Source of the DNA: Paracoccaceae bacterium
GTDB taxonomy: Bacteria > Pseudomonadota > Alphaproteobacteria > Rhodobacterales > Rhodobacteraceae
Assembly: GCA_009773375.1 (NCBI GenBank)
Contig: WRPH01000013.1
Span: forward strand, 62,001 to 126,000
Direction: 5' to 3'
Length of the DNA stretch: 64,000 bases
Made by a program: the position numbers and the translations under genes. Under the pieces are notes generated by a model. That model saw nothing but the letters and a program-made list of their open reading frames with translations. It ran no database searches and was not told the origin of the DNA. Below, in pieces: positions 9,710 to 17,534 of the stretch (its first letter is position 1; each line of letters starts with the position of its first letter).

Positions 9710-9755
9710 CAAAATTCTGTGACAGAATTTTGGCACGAATTTTGACAAAATTCGT
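9710..9755. repeat. Pair of perfect short hairpins between purS and the alcohol dehydrogenase gene
   Basis: Two adjacent perfect stems: CAAAATTCTG (9710-9719) with CAGAATTTTG (9723-9732), loop TGA; and ACGAATTTT (9735-9743) with AAAATTCGT (9747-9755), loop GAC. They lie just after the purS stop on the leftward strand, so they may end the purCS transcript. The same two-hairpin design with different stem sequences occurs at 14554, 29655 and 56143. Confidence 0.7.
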
Positions 9756-9774
9756 CCGCCCGCGACCAGCTGCG

Positions 9775-10014
9775 TTACAGGATTTCGACGCGGTAGCTTT
9801 CGATCACGGTATTCGACAGCAGCTTTTCGCACATGGTTTTCACCGCAGCTTCTGCTGCCGCGCTGTCGGTCTCGGCCAGATCAAGCTCGATCACCTTACC
9901 CTGCCGCACGCCATTCACCCCGGCAAAGCCCAGCGTGCCCAGCGCGTGGCGCACGGCCTCGCCCTGCACATCCAGAACGCCAGATTTCAGCATGACCGTT
10001 ACGCGCGCTTTCAT
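9775..10014 (-). CDS. purS: Phosphoribosylformylglycinamidine synthase subunit PurS
   Basis: A 79-residue small subunit of the three-part FGAM synthase (PurS, PurQ, PurL) of purine synthesis; PurS bridges the glutaminase PurQ and the synthase PurL. The sequence is typical from MKARVTVMLKSGVLDVQGEA, with the conserved GVNGVRQGKVIELDL stretch, and ends SNTVIESYRVEIL. The ATG at 10014 follows GAGGGG, which settles the start against the longer open frame. It is 65 bases after purC in the same direction, the normal purC-purS-purQ-purL order in alphaproteobacteria. Here purQ and purL are not adjacent, since the dehydrogenase follows. Confidence 0.95.
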   Translation of the reverse strand: MKARVTVMLKSGVLDVQGEAVRHALGTLGFAGVNGVRQGKVIELDLAETDSAAAEAAVKTMCEKLLSNTVIESYRVEIL

Positions 10015-10079
10015 AGCAATCCCCTCAAGACTGGCGGTGGTGCCGCCCGATAAACCCGCGCGCCCGTTCGGGCAAGGGG

Positions 10080-10844
10080 TCAATTGATCAATGTCGGTTT
10101 CACCGCATGCGTCACGTTCGACGGCAACACCCCAAGACGCCGGGCAAGTTCGGTGTAAACATCCGGCAGCGGCCCCGGTTCCGGGATCGGCTGGCCATCG
10201 CCGCGATCGACCAGCCCGCGCAGATCCCACAAGCGGCAGCTGTCGGGGCTGATTTCATCGGCCACGATCAGGCGCATGTAATCGCCCTCCCAGATCCGGC
10301 CAACCTCGATGCGGAAATCGGCAAGACGAATACCCACGCCCATCATCACGCCCGACATGAAGTCATTCACCCGCAGCGCAAGGGCGATGATATCATCCAG
10401 ATCCTGCTGGGTTGCCCAGCCAAACGCGACGATATGCTCTTCCGCCACCATCGGCAGCGAAAGCCGGTCGTCTTTCAGGTAATATTCCACGATCGGGCGC
10501 GGCAGCGGCGTGCCTTCCGGGATGCCCAGCCGGGTCGAAATCTCACCGGCGGCAAAATTGCGCACCACCACTTCCAGCGGGATGATCTCGGCCATCCGCA
10601 CCAGTTGTTCGCGCATGTTGACCCGGCGGATGAAATGCGTCGGCACGCCCACCGAGTTCAGCCCCGACATGAAGAATTCCGACAGCCGGTTGTTCAGCAC
10701 GCCCTTGCCTTCGACCGCAGCCGGGGTGGCCTCGGTCGGAGTCGGCGCCGTATCGTCTTTGAAATACTGGATCAGAGTGCCCGGTTCCGGCCCTTCATAC
10801 AGGATCTTCGCCTTGCCCTCGTAAACCTTCTTCCTGCGCGCCAT
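10080..10844 (-). CDS. purC: Phosphoribosylaminoimidazole-succinocarboxamide synthase (SAICAR synthetase)
   Basis: A 254-residue purine enzyme joining aspartate to CAIR with ATP. It opens MARRKKVYEGKAKILYEGPE with the glycine-rich nucleotide loop and contains the family signatures LPLEVVVRNFAAGEIS-like (IPLEVVVRNFAAGEIS) and LADFRIEVGRIWEGDYMRLI-like (LADFRIEVGRI), followed by the DEISPDSCRLWD active-site block. The length matches other alphaproteobacterial PurC proteins. The ATG at 10844 has GGAG at suitable spacing; the open frame continues to 11060 but has no homology there. The purS gene follows 65 bases downstream. The gene upstream is divergent, so the promoter lies in 10845-11077. Confidence 0.96.
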   Translation of the reverse strand: MARRKKVYEGKAKILYEGPEPGTLIQYFKDDTAPTPTEATPAAVEGKGVLNNRLSEFFMSGLNSVGVPTHFIRRVNMREQLVRMAEIIPLEVVVRNFAAGEISTRLGIPEGTPLPRPIVEYYLKDDRLSLPMVAEEHIVAFGWATQQDLDDIIALALRVNDFMSGVMMGVGIRLADFRIEVGRIWEGDYMRLIVADEISPDSCRLWDLRGLVDRGDGQPIPEPGPLPDVYTELARRLGVLPSNVTHAVKPTLIN

Positions 10845-11077
10845 GGATGCTCCGATGCCATACGGACACGGGGGCGGCAAACGCCACCCCTGCCCTTTTG
10901 ATCGCCTATAAGCCAAGCCGCCTTGCGGGGCAAGCCAAGCGGGGCAAGCCGAGGCCCGGATTGCGCCTTTGCACCGCCAAGCCGATCCGCCGCAGCGCGC
11001 AGATGGCTTTTTATCTTGAAGCGCGGGCGCGGGATGGGCATATGGATGGTAACTTTCCATGACCCAGAGGGCCAGCC

Positions 11078-11392
11078 ATGACCACGTTTGACGACCGCGA
11101 AAACGCCTTTGAAGCCAAACATGCCCACGATTCCGAAATGCTGTTCCGCGCCGAGGCGCGCCGCAACAAGCTGCTCGGGCTGTGGGCGGCAGAGTTGCTG
11201 GGCAAATCCGGCGACGCTGCGAATGACTACGCGATGAGCGTGGTTTCCGCTGATTTCGAGGAAGCCGGCATCGAAGACGTCGTGCGCAAGGTGGCCGCCG
11301 ATCTGGGCGACAAGGCCAGCCCCGATGCGATCCGCGCCAAGATGGCTGAATTTCTGGCTGTGGCCAAAACCCAGCTGATGAACGAATTCTGA
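11078..11392 (+). CDS. F1-ATPase inhibitor, zeta-subunit family (formerly DUF1476)
   Basis: A 104-residue soluble helical protein matching the alphaproteobacterial zeta-subunit family, described in Paracoccus denitrificans as a natural inhibitor of F1-ATPase that blocks rotation in the hydrolysis direction. The N-terminal part (TTFDDRENAFEAKHAHDSEM) is the region that inserts into F1; the rest is a four-helix bundle (FRAEARRNKLLGLWAAELLG ... AMSVVSADFEEAGIEDVVRK). The ATG is preceded by GAGGGCCAGCC. It is divergent from purC and ends at a strong terminator (11411-11445), so it is a single-gene unit. Placement next to purC is common in this family of bacteria as I recall it. Confidence 0.9.
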   Translation: MTTFDDRENAFEAKHAHDSEMLFRAEARRNKLLGLWAAELLGKSGDAANDYAMSVVSADFEEAGIEDVVRKVAADLGDKASPDAIRAKMAEFLAVAKTQLMNEF

Positions 11393-11410
11393 TTTCGTCC
11401 GTTTGTGAAC

Positions 11411-11445
11411 AAGGGGCCGTGCCAGCTGTGGCGCGGCCCTTTTTC
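11411..11445 (+). terminator. Rho-independent terminator after the zeta-subunit gene
   Basis: A 13-14 base-pair stem (11411-11424 with 11429-11442, one G-T pair), GCTG loop, then a T run at 440-444. It is 19 bases after the stop codon of the zeta gene. Confidence 0.85.
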
Positions 11446-11575
11446 TTTGCCCTATGCTGACGTTTTCCGCTGTATGAGCGGTCTTGGCAGCGGGTAAAAT
11501 CGTTAAAATTTTATCCGTTAAACCCGCCTCCACCTTCGGGCCGTAGTCTGGCCGAAGTCATGGAAAAGGTGGGGT

Positions 11576-13567
11576 ATGCCAGACAGCAATCGCAACAGCC
11601 GGGCGATTTCCGTATCTGCGGCACCTGTGGTGCTGGCTTGGCCCAAACTGCTGGCGCGGGCGCTGCTGTCGCTGGGGCTGTGCGGCGCGTGTCTCTGGCT
11701 GCTGTTACAACGGCTGGCGCATCTGGATCTGGCAGAAATGCGCACGGCTTTCGGCAGCGTCTCTGCCGCGCATTGGCTGGCTGCCGTGGTGCTGACCGGG
11801 GTCAGCTTCTGGGCGGTGGGGCGTTATGATGCCGTGCTGCATCGGCATTTCGCCACTGGCCTGCCCGAAAGCATCACCCGCCGCGCCGGGATATGCGCCA
11901 TCGCGGTCAGTCAGACGCTGGGGCTGGGGGTGATCACCGGGGCGATTCTGCGCTGGCGGATGCTGCCGGGGCAATCGCTGTGGCTGGCAACCCGGCTGAC
12001 CGCCGCCGTGGCACTGTCTTTTCTGGCCGGATGGGCGGTTGTCACTGCAAGCGTGCTGCTGGCGCTGCCCGCTGCGCCGTTCAAGCCGCAAGCTGCAGCG
12101 GTGCTGGCCCTTGCAGTGGCGCTGGTAGCGCTGGCCATCGTGGCACCGCGCGTGCCGTTTCGCTGGCCAAACGCCTTTACCTTGTCGCGCCTGCTTGGTC
12201 TTGCCGCGCTGGACACGCTCGCCGCCGCCGCCGCCTTCTACATGCTGTGCCCCGGGCCGCTGGCGCTGCCGTTTGCGGTGATGATACCTGCCTTTCTGCT
12301 GGCGCTTGGTGCCGGTCTGGCCTCGGGCACACCGGGCGGCGTCGGCCCGTTTGAGATTACCCTGCTGGCGCTGCTGCCCGACGAGCCGCAGGCCGCGCTG
12401 CTGGCTGCGGTGCTGGCCTGGCGCGGCTGCTACTATGCCCTGCCCGCCCTGCTGGGCGCGGCCTTGGCGATCAAGGGTCCCGGCGTGATATCATCTGCCA
12501 AAGCCCCGGCCCCGGCGCTGCTGGCCCAAGCCCCGCGCGCCGAAGCCGGGCTGTGGCATCAGGGCCAGCATGACCTGATCGGCGCAGGCTCGGCCACATT
12601 GCTGGCCGCGCGCACGCCGCATTTGCTGGTCGCGCTGTTCGACCCGGTCACAGGCTCCGCAAACGACAGCCTGCCCGCGCTGCATCAGGCGGCGCGCGCC
12701 GAATCCCGCCTGCCTGTGCTGTATAAATGCAGCGCCCGCACCGCCGTTTGCGCCCGCAGACACGGCCTGCTGCCCCTGCTGATCGCGCAAGAGGCGTGGC
12801 TCGATCCGCGCAGTTTTCGGCTATGCACCTCGTCCCGCGCTGGTCTGCGCCGCAAACTGCGCCGGGCCGAGGCGGCAGGCGTGCGCATCAGCGGCCCGGC
12901 CTCGCCGCGCACCTGCCCTTGGCCTGCGCTCGACGATATTGCGGCAAGCTGGGCCCGCGCCCATGGCGGCGAGCGTGGTTTTTCAATGGGCCGCTACGCC
13001 CGAGGCTATCTGGCGCGGCAACGCGTCTACATCGCCTGGCAAGACGACCTGCCGATTGCCTTTGTCAGCTTTCACCAGACGGCGCAGGAATGGACGCTGG
13101 ACCTGATGCGGCACGGCACCAATCTGCCCGATGGCACCATGCACCTGCTGATCCAGACTGCGATCAGCGATGCTGCACGGCTAGGCCTGCCCCGGCTGTC
13201 GCTGGCCGCCGTGCCCAGCCTTGCGCCGCATCCCAGCCGCGCCCTGCGGCTGATCCGCGCCGCGCTGGATGATTGCGCCGGGCTTGCCCGCTTCAAATCC
13301 AGCTTTGCGCCGCAGTGGCAACCGCTTTATCTGCTTGCCCCCAACCGCGCCACGCTGGCACTTGCTGCTGCCGAAATCGCCCGCGCCGTGCTGCGGCCCC
13401 AGCCCTTGCCAGCCACTGCAGCCAGTGAAATCGAACATCATCATGACAAATATGAAATTGCCTCAGCCCGCCCGCCGTGGCAGAGACATGCCAAGGATTT
13501 GTCTGACGAGGTAGGCCATGGACGCGCTTTCGAAACTGCTCTCCACCCGGGATTGGCTGATGGCTGA
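11576..13567 (+). CDS. MprF-like protein: short flippase-type membrane domain fused to a phosphatidylglycerol aminoacyltransferase domain
   Basis: A 663-residue protein in two parts. Residues about 20-300 are hydrophobic, with eight or more membrane helices and the conserved GLASGTPGGVGPFE motif of the UPF0104/flippase domain. Residues about 320-610 match the DUF2156 aminoacyl-transferase domain (SRAGLRRKLRRAEAAGVRI, ERGFSMGRYARGYL, FVSFHQTAQEWTLDLMR). MprF moves lysine or alanine from tRNA to phosphatidylglycerol and flips the product, which lowers surface charge. The membrane half is shorter than in classical MprF (about 840 residues in all). The last about 17 codons overlap bmt, and that tail has no obvious homology, so a small frame error near the end is possible. 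The specific amino acid is not predictable. Confidence 0.82.
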   Translation: MPDSNRNSRAISVSAAPVVLAWPKLLARALLSLGLCGACLWLLLQRLAHLDLAEMRTAFGSVSAAHWLAAVVLTGVSFWAVGRYDAVLHRHFATGLPESITRRAGICAIAVSQTLGLGVITGAILRWRMLPGQSLWLATRLTAAVALSFLAGWAVVTASVLLALPAAPFKPQAAAVLALAVALVALAIVAPRVPFRWPNAFTLSRLLGLAALDTLAAAAAFYMLCPGPLALPFAVMIPAFLLALGAGLASGTPGGVGPFEITLLALLPDEPQAALLAAVLAWRGCYYALPALLGAALAIKGPGVISSAKAPAPALLAQAPRAEAGLWHQGQHDLIGAGSATLLAARTPHLLVALFDPVTGSANDSLPALHQAARAESRLPVLYKCSARTAVCARRHGLLPLLIAQEAWLDPRSFRLCTSSRAGLRRKLRRAEAAGVRISGPASPRTCPWPALDDIAASWARAHGGERGFSMGRYARGYLARQRVYIAWQDDLPIAFVSFHQTAQEWTLDLMRHGTNLPDGTMHLLIQTAISDAARLGLPRLSLAAVPSLAPHPSRALRLIRAALDDCAGLARFKSSFAPQWQPLYLLAPNRATLALAAAEIARAVLRPQPLPATAASEIEHHHDKYEIASARPPWQRHAKDLSDEVGHGRAFETALHPGLADG

Positions 13568-14528
13568 CGGGGCCACCGGCACCAACCTGTTCAACATGGG
13601 CCTGTCGTCGGGTGAACCACCAGAGTTCTGGAACACTGACAAGCCGGACAATATCCGCACGCTCTACCGCTCGGCTGTGAATGCCGGGTCGGATATTTTC
13701 CTGACCAACACCTTCGGCGGCAATGCCAGCCGCCTGAAACTGCACGGCGCGCAAGGCCGCGTGCACGAGCTGAACCGCATCGGCGCCAGCCTTGGCCGCG
13801 AAATTGCTGACGCCTGCGGGCGCACGGTGGTGGTGGCAGGCTCGATGGGCCCGACCGGTGAGATTTTCGAACCGATGGGCACGCTGACCCACGCTGCGGC
13901 GGTGGAAATGTTCCACGAACAGGCCGAGGGTCTGAAGGCAGGCGGCGCCGATGTGCTGTGGGTGGAAACCATTTCCGCGCCCGAAGAATACAAGGCCGCC
14001 GCCGAAGCTGCCGCTTTGGCCGGCATGCCGTGGTGCGGCACCATGAGCTTTGACACCGCCGGGCGCACCATGATGGGGATGACCTCGTCCGCGATGGCGG
14101 AAATGGTGGAAAAGCTGGTGAACCCGCCGATTGCCTATGGTGCGAATTGCGGCGTCGGCGCGTCGGATCTGATGCGCACCGTGCTGGGCTTTGCCGCTGT
14201 CGGATCGCCCCGCCCGCTGATCGCCAAGGGCAACGCCGGGATTCCGAAATACCATGACGGCCATATCCACTATGATGGCACGCCCGAGCTGATGGCCGAA
14301 TATGCGGTGCTGGCCCGCGATGCCGGTGTGCGGATCATCGGCGGCTGCTGCGGCACCATGCCGGAACATCTGGCCGCGATGCGGGCGGCACTTGAGCAGC
14401 GCCCAAAGGGTCCGGTGCCGACGCTGGAAGACATCAGTGCCAAGCTGGGGGGGTTTTCATCGGCCTCGGATGGCACTGGCGATACCTCCGGCGACCCCAA
14501 GCGCGAACGCCGCAACCGCCGCGGCTAA
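13518..14528 (+). CDS. bmt: Betaine/homocysteine S-methyltransferase (Bmt), likely homocysteine module of a split methionine synthase
   Basis: A 336-residue zinc TIM-barrel that methylates homocysteine to methionine. The start has MADGATGTNLF, and zinc ligands are seen in NCGVG (about residue 212) and in IIGGCCGTMPEH near residue 275, the invariant GGCCG motif. The ATG at 13518 has GAGG at good spacing. About 1.3 kb downstream, past an oppositely oriented radical SAM gene, is a free corrinoid protein, and beyond that DUF1638. In Phaeobacter, fitness data have linked homologous separate proteins into a split MetH; I infer that role here. A direct betaine donor role is the alternative that the traditional name implies. 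Confidence 0.9.
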   Translation: MDALSKLLSTRDWLMADGATGTNLFNMGLSSGEPPEFWNTDKPDNIRTLYRSAVNAGSDIFLTNTFGGNASRLKLHGAQGRVHELNRIGASLGREIADACGRTVVVAGSMGPTGEIFEPMGTLTHAAAVEMFHEQAEGLKAGGADVLWVETISAPEEYKAAAEAAALAGMPWCGTMSFDTAGRTMMGMTSSAMAEMVEKLVNPPIAYGANCGVGASDLMRTVLGFAAVGSPRPLIAKGNAGIPKYHDGHIHYDGTPELMAEYAVLARDAGVRIIGGCCGTMPEHLAAMRAALEQRPKGPVPTLEDISAKLGGFSSASDGTGDTSGDPKRERRNRRG

Positions 14529-14553
14529 AGCAGCCATACGTCAGCGCAGCAGA

Positions 14554-14597
14554 CCGGAATTCGCACGAATTCCGGCCCGATTTCCGTGCGAAAATCG
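14554..14597. repeat. Pair of hairpins in the convergent gap between bmt and the radical SAM gene
   Basis: The first stem is CCGGAATTC (14554-14562) with GAATTCCGG (14567-14575), loop GCAC. The second is CGATTTCCG (14578-14586) with CGAAAATCG (14589-14597), one mismatch, loop TG. There is no long T run. Position suggests a shared transcription end, and the layout copies the hairpin pairs at 9710 and 29655. Confidence 0.65.
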
Positions 14598-14609
14598 CGG
14601 CGGTGGTGT

Positions 14610-15695
14610 TCAGAACAGGCTCAACTGGTCCCCTGCCCGCGCGGGCGGGGCAAACAGATCGCAGCGCAGCCCCGGCAGTTTCACCGCGAGGCCCAGTCGC
14701 GCCACCGCCAGCTTGAACCGCCGCGCCAGCAATTCTGCCCAGATGCCTTCGCCAAACATCCGCTTGCCAAAGGCGGCATCATAATCTTGCCCGCCGTGCA
14801 ATTCGCGCACCCGCGCCATCACCTTCGCCGCCCGGTCCGGCACATGTTCCACCAACCAATCCTGAAACAGCGCCGAAACCTCGCGCGGCAATCGCAGCGC
14901 GATGTAGCTGGCAGCGACCGCGCCCGCGTCGCGCGCAGATTGCAAGATCGGCTCCAGCTCATGGTCGGTCAGCCCCGGCACTACCGGGGCCACCATCACC
15001 CGCACCGGCACCCCGGCGCGCGATAACCGCTCAATCACCTGCAGCCGCCGCTTTGGGGCTGCCGCGCGCGGCTCCATCCGCCGCGACAAGCCTGGGTCCA
15101 GCGTGGTGATCGAAACCCCCACCCGCAGCAGCCCCTGCCCGGCCAGTTCGGTCAGAATATCCAGATCGCGTTCAATCAGGGTGCCCTTGGTGGTGATCGC
15201 CACCGGATGCCGGAACGCGGCCAAGACCGCCAACACCTCGCGCATCACGCCATACTCGGCCTCGATCGGCTGATAGGGGTCGGTGTTGGTGCCGATCGCC
15301 ACCGGTTGCACGGCGTAGGACTTCGCCCGCAATTCCCGCTCCAGCACCGCACCAATCCCCGGCCTTGCGATCAGTCTGGTTTCAAAATCCAACCCCGGCG
15401 ACAGGTTCAGGAACGCATGGCTGGGCCGGGCGAAGCAATAGATGCAGCCATGTTCGCAGCCGCGATAGGGGTTGATCGAACGATCAAACGGCAGATCGGG
15501 CGATCGGTTGAAGCTGAGCGCCGAACGCGGCACCTCAAGGCGGACTTCGGTGCGCAACACCCGGTCTTCTGGCGGGGCCCAGCCATCTTCAAACGCCTCG
15601 CGCGCGGTGCCTTCAAACCGCCCCACCGCGTTGCCCAAAGCCCCGCGCCCACGCGGCCTGACCCCCGGCAAAATCGTGCTGTGTTTCGGCTCCAT
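14610..15695 (-). CDS. PA0069-family radical SAM protein
   Basis: A 361-residue radical SAM enzyme of unknown substrate. The 4Fe-4S motif C-x3-C-x2-C is in YRGCEHGCIYCFARPSH near residue 85, followed by the family block IGTNTDPYQPIEAEYGVMR and the strand motifs VGVSITTLDPGLSRRMEPRA and PVRVMVAPVVPGLTDHE. These define the PA0069/SplB-like group, which is widespread but not characterised. The start MEPKHSTILPGVRPRGRGAL at 15695 is chosen since PRGRGA is conserved near the N-terminus; the frame is open to 15836 without homology. It is divergent from the corrinoid protein gene (gap 15696-15847) and convergent with bmt. Confidence 0.88.
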   Translation of the reverse strand: MEPKHSTILPGVRPRGRGALGNAVGRFEGTAREAFEDGWAPPEDRVLRTEVRLEVPRSALSFNRSPDLPFDRSINPYRGCEHGCIYCFARPSHAFLNLSPGLDFETRLIARPGIGAVLERELRAKSYAVQPVAIGTNTDPYQPIEAEYGVMREVLAVLAAFRHPVAITTKGTLIERDLDILTELAGQGLLRVGVSITTLDPGLSRRMEPRAAAPKRRLQVIERLSRAGVPVRVMVAPVVPGLTDHELEPILQSARDAGAVAASYIALRLPREVSALFQDWLVEHVPDRAAKVMARVRELHGGQDYDAAFGKRMFGEGIWAELLARRFKLAVARLGLAVKLPGLRCDLFAPPARAGDQLSLF

Positions 15696-15847
15696 GCCGC
15701 ACAATAGAACAAAACAGAAACACACCCAAGCGTTATTTGCTTTACGGCAGGCTTGAAGTCGGCTTTCAATCGGGTCATGTCGCAATTCGAAAAGTGTCTT
15801 GCCGCCTTTGGCCCCATCACACTGACAACTGCCCAAGGAGTTCCCAG

Positions 15848-16543
15848 ATGGCCGACGACGAAATCATCCTTGCTGATCTTTCCGACGACGAACTTGTGCT
15901 GCAAATGCACGACGACCTGTATGACGGCCTGAAGGAAGAGATCGAGGATGGCGTCAACATCCTGATCGCGCGCGGCTGGACGCCCTATGACGTGCTGACC
16001 AAGGCGCTTGTCGCGGGCATGACCATCGTCGGCGCAGACTTCCGTGACGGCATCCTGTTCGTGCCCGAAGTGCTGCTGGCCGCCAACGCGATGAAGGGTG
16101 GCATGTTCATCCTCAAGCCGCTGCTGGCCGAAACCGGCGCGCCGCGCATGGGCAAGATGGTGATCGGCACCGTCAAGGGCGACATCCACGACATCGGCAA
16201 GAACCTTGTCGGCATGATGATGGAAGGCGCTGGCTTTGAAGTGCGCGACCTTGGCATCAACAACTCGGTAGAGAAATATCTGGAGGCGCTGGAAGCAGAG
16301 CAGCCCGATATCCTTGGCATGTCGGCACTGCTGACCACCACCATGCCCTACATGAAAGTCGTGATCGACACGATGAAGGAAAAGGGCCTGCGCGAGGATT
16401 ACATCGTTCTGGTCGGTGGCGCGCCGCTGAACGAAGAATTCAGCAAAGCTATCGGTGCCGACGCCTATTGCCGCGATGCCGCCGTTGCGGTTGAAACCGC
16501 CAAGGCTCTGGTGCTGCGCAAGCACAACCAATTGAACGCCTAA
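15848..16543 (+). CDS. Cobalamin-binding corrinoid protein (MtbC/MtgC type), likely B12 module of a split methionine synthase
   Basis: A 231-residue protein with the two domains of methyltransferase corrinoid proteins: an N-terminal helical cap (residues about 1-90) and a Rossmann B12-binding domain with the cobalt-ligand motif in GTVKGDIHDIGKNLVGMM, then SALLTTTMPYMK and VLVGGAPLNEEFSKAIGADAY. It carries methyl groups on cobalt between partner methyltransferases. The ATG follows a textbook AAGGAG. A strong terminator ends the unit. The nearby bmt and DUF1638 genes are the natural partners. A pterin-binding (methyl-THF) subunit and a reactivase are needed for a full cycle and are not in this window. 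Confidence 0.92.
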   Translation: MADDEIILADLSDDELVLQMHDDLYDGLKEEIEDGVNILIARGWTPYDVLTKALVAGMTIVGADFRDGILFVPEVLLAANAMKGGMFILKPLLAETGAPRMGKMVIGTVKGDIHDIGKNLVGMMMEGAGFEVRDLGINNSVEKYLEALEAEQPDILGMSALLTTTMPYMKVVIDTMKEKGLREDYIVLVGGAPLNEEFSKAIGADAYCRDAAVAVETAKALVLRKHNQLNA

Positions 16544-16598
16544 GACCGCTTTGCGGGTCAACCGCACAGCGTTTTCCTCCTCCACAGGCGTTCATATA

Positions 16599-16626
16599 GC
16601 CTCGGGGTCTTGCCCCGGGGCTTTTT
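16599..16626 (+). terminator. Rho-independent terminator after the corrinoid protein gene
   Basis: Stem GCCTCGGGG (16599-16607) with CCCCGGGGC (16613-16621), loop TCTTG, followed by TTTTT. It lies 55 bases after the stop codon and before the small membrane protein gene. Confidence 0.85.
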
Positions 16627-16660
16627 CATAGCCACATTTGTCAGAACACGGGAGGATGCC

Positions 16661-16816
16661 ATGCCGCTACCGACATTCCTGATCCTGATTGTCAGCGTGA
16701 TCTTCGCCGCCGGGGCCTCTATCGCCGTGGTGCAACTGGCCGGGCTGTCACTGGTCTGGCTGGGTCTTGTCGCCCTTGGCCTCGCCCTGTTCGCCCGGAG
16801 CCTGCGGTGGCATTGA
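16661..16816 (+). CDS. Small membrane protein of unknown function, 51 residues
   Basis: Starts at the ATG at 16661 behind GGGAGG, which is a strong ribosome site. The product is nearly all hydrophobic: two membrane segments, LPTFLILIVSVIFAAGASIA and LAGLSLVWLGLVALGLALFA, ending RSLRWH. The stop codon overlaps the GTG start of the DUF1638 gene by 10 bases, so the two are probably translationally coupled. I do not recognise a family. It may be a membrane partner or simply a translational lead for DUF1638. Confidence 0.7.
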   Translation: MPLPTFLILIVSVIFAAGASIAVVQLAGLSLVWLGLVALGLALFARSLRWH

Positions 16817-17451
16817 TCAGCGACGACACGCTGACCGAACAGGGCCTGCCGCCCACACATCAGGGCCGGATTCTGCTGATCGCCTGCGGGGCTTTGGCGC
16901 ATGAGGTTCTGGCGCTGAAGCGGCAAAATCGGTGGGATCATCTGGATCTGCAATGCCTGCCCGCCAACCTGCATCTTTGGCCCGACCGCATCACCGAAGC
17001 GGTAGCCAAGACGGTGACGGCGCAGCGCGGCAATTATGACAGCATGTTTGTACTCTATGCCGATTGCGGCACCGGTGGGCAATTGTTGGCAAAGTGCAAC
17101 GAACTGGGCGTCGAGATGATCGAAGGCCCGCATTGCTATTCGTTTTTTGAAGGCAATGATACCTTTGCAGCCCACGCCGACACCGAATTCACCGCGTTTT
17201 ACCTGACTGATTTTCTGGTGCGCCAGTTTGATGCGTTTGTGTGGAAACCGATGGGCCTCGACCGTCACCCAGACCTGCGCGACATGTATTTCGGCAATTA
17301 CACCAAGCTGGTCTATCAGGCGCAAACCAATGATCCCGCGCTGGATGTGAAGGCCGAAGACTGCGCCCGCCGTCTGGGGTTGGCTTACGAGCGCCGCTTT
17401 ACCGGCTATGGTGATCTGGCCACAACCATGGCGCGCGCAGCGCAAGGCTGA
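16807..17451 (+). CDS. DUF1638 family protein
   Basis: A 214-residue protein of the DUF1638 family. Conserved parts are LLIACGALAHEVLAL near residue 22, LPANLHLWPDRI, the cysteine-containing VLYADCGTGGQL, and MIEGPHCYSFFEG. The cysteines and histidine in these blocks could bind a metal or corrinoid, but no activity is proven as far as I know. Genes of this family sit beside corrinoid methyltransferase systems such as MtgB/MtgC, and this context (bmt and a corrinoid protein upstream) fits that pattern, so a role in corrinoid methyl transfer or repair is inferred. The start is GTG at 16807, overlapping the small membrane protein. Confidence 0.88.
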   Translation: MALISDDTLTEQGLPPTHQGRILLIACGALAHEVLALKRQNRWDHLDLQCLPANLHLWPDRITEAVAKTVTAQRGNYDSMFVLYADCGTGGQLLAKCNELGVEMIEGPHCYSFFEGNDTFAAHADTEFTAFYLTDFLVRQFDAFVWKPMGLDRHPDLRDMYFGNYTKLVYQAQTNDPALDVKAEDCARRLGLAYERRFTGYGDLATTMARAAQG

Positions 17452-17534
17452 CGCCACACAGGTTGCAATTAACCAAGATAATGCGGCAGCTTGACCTGCT
17501 GCCGATTGGCAAGCTGCCCACAAGGCCCTAATCT

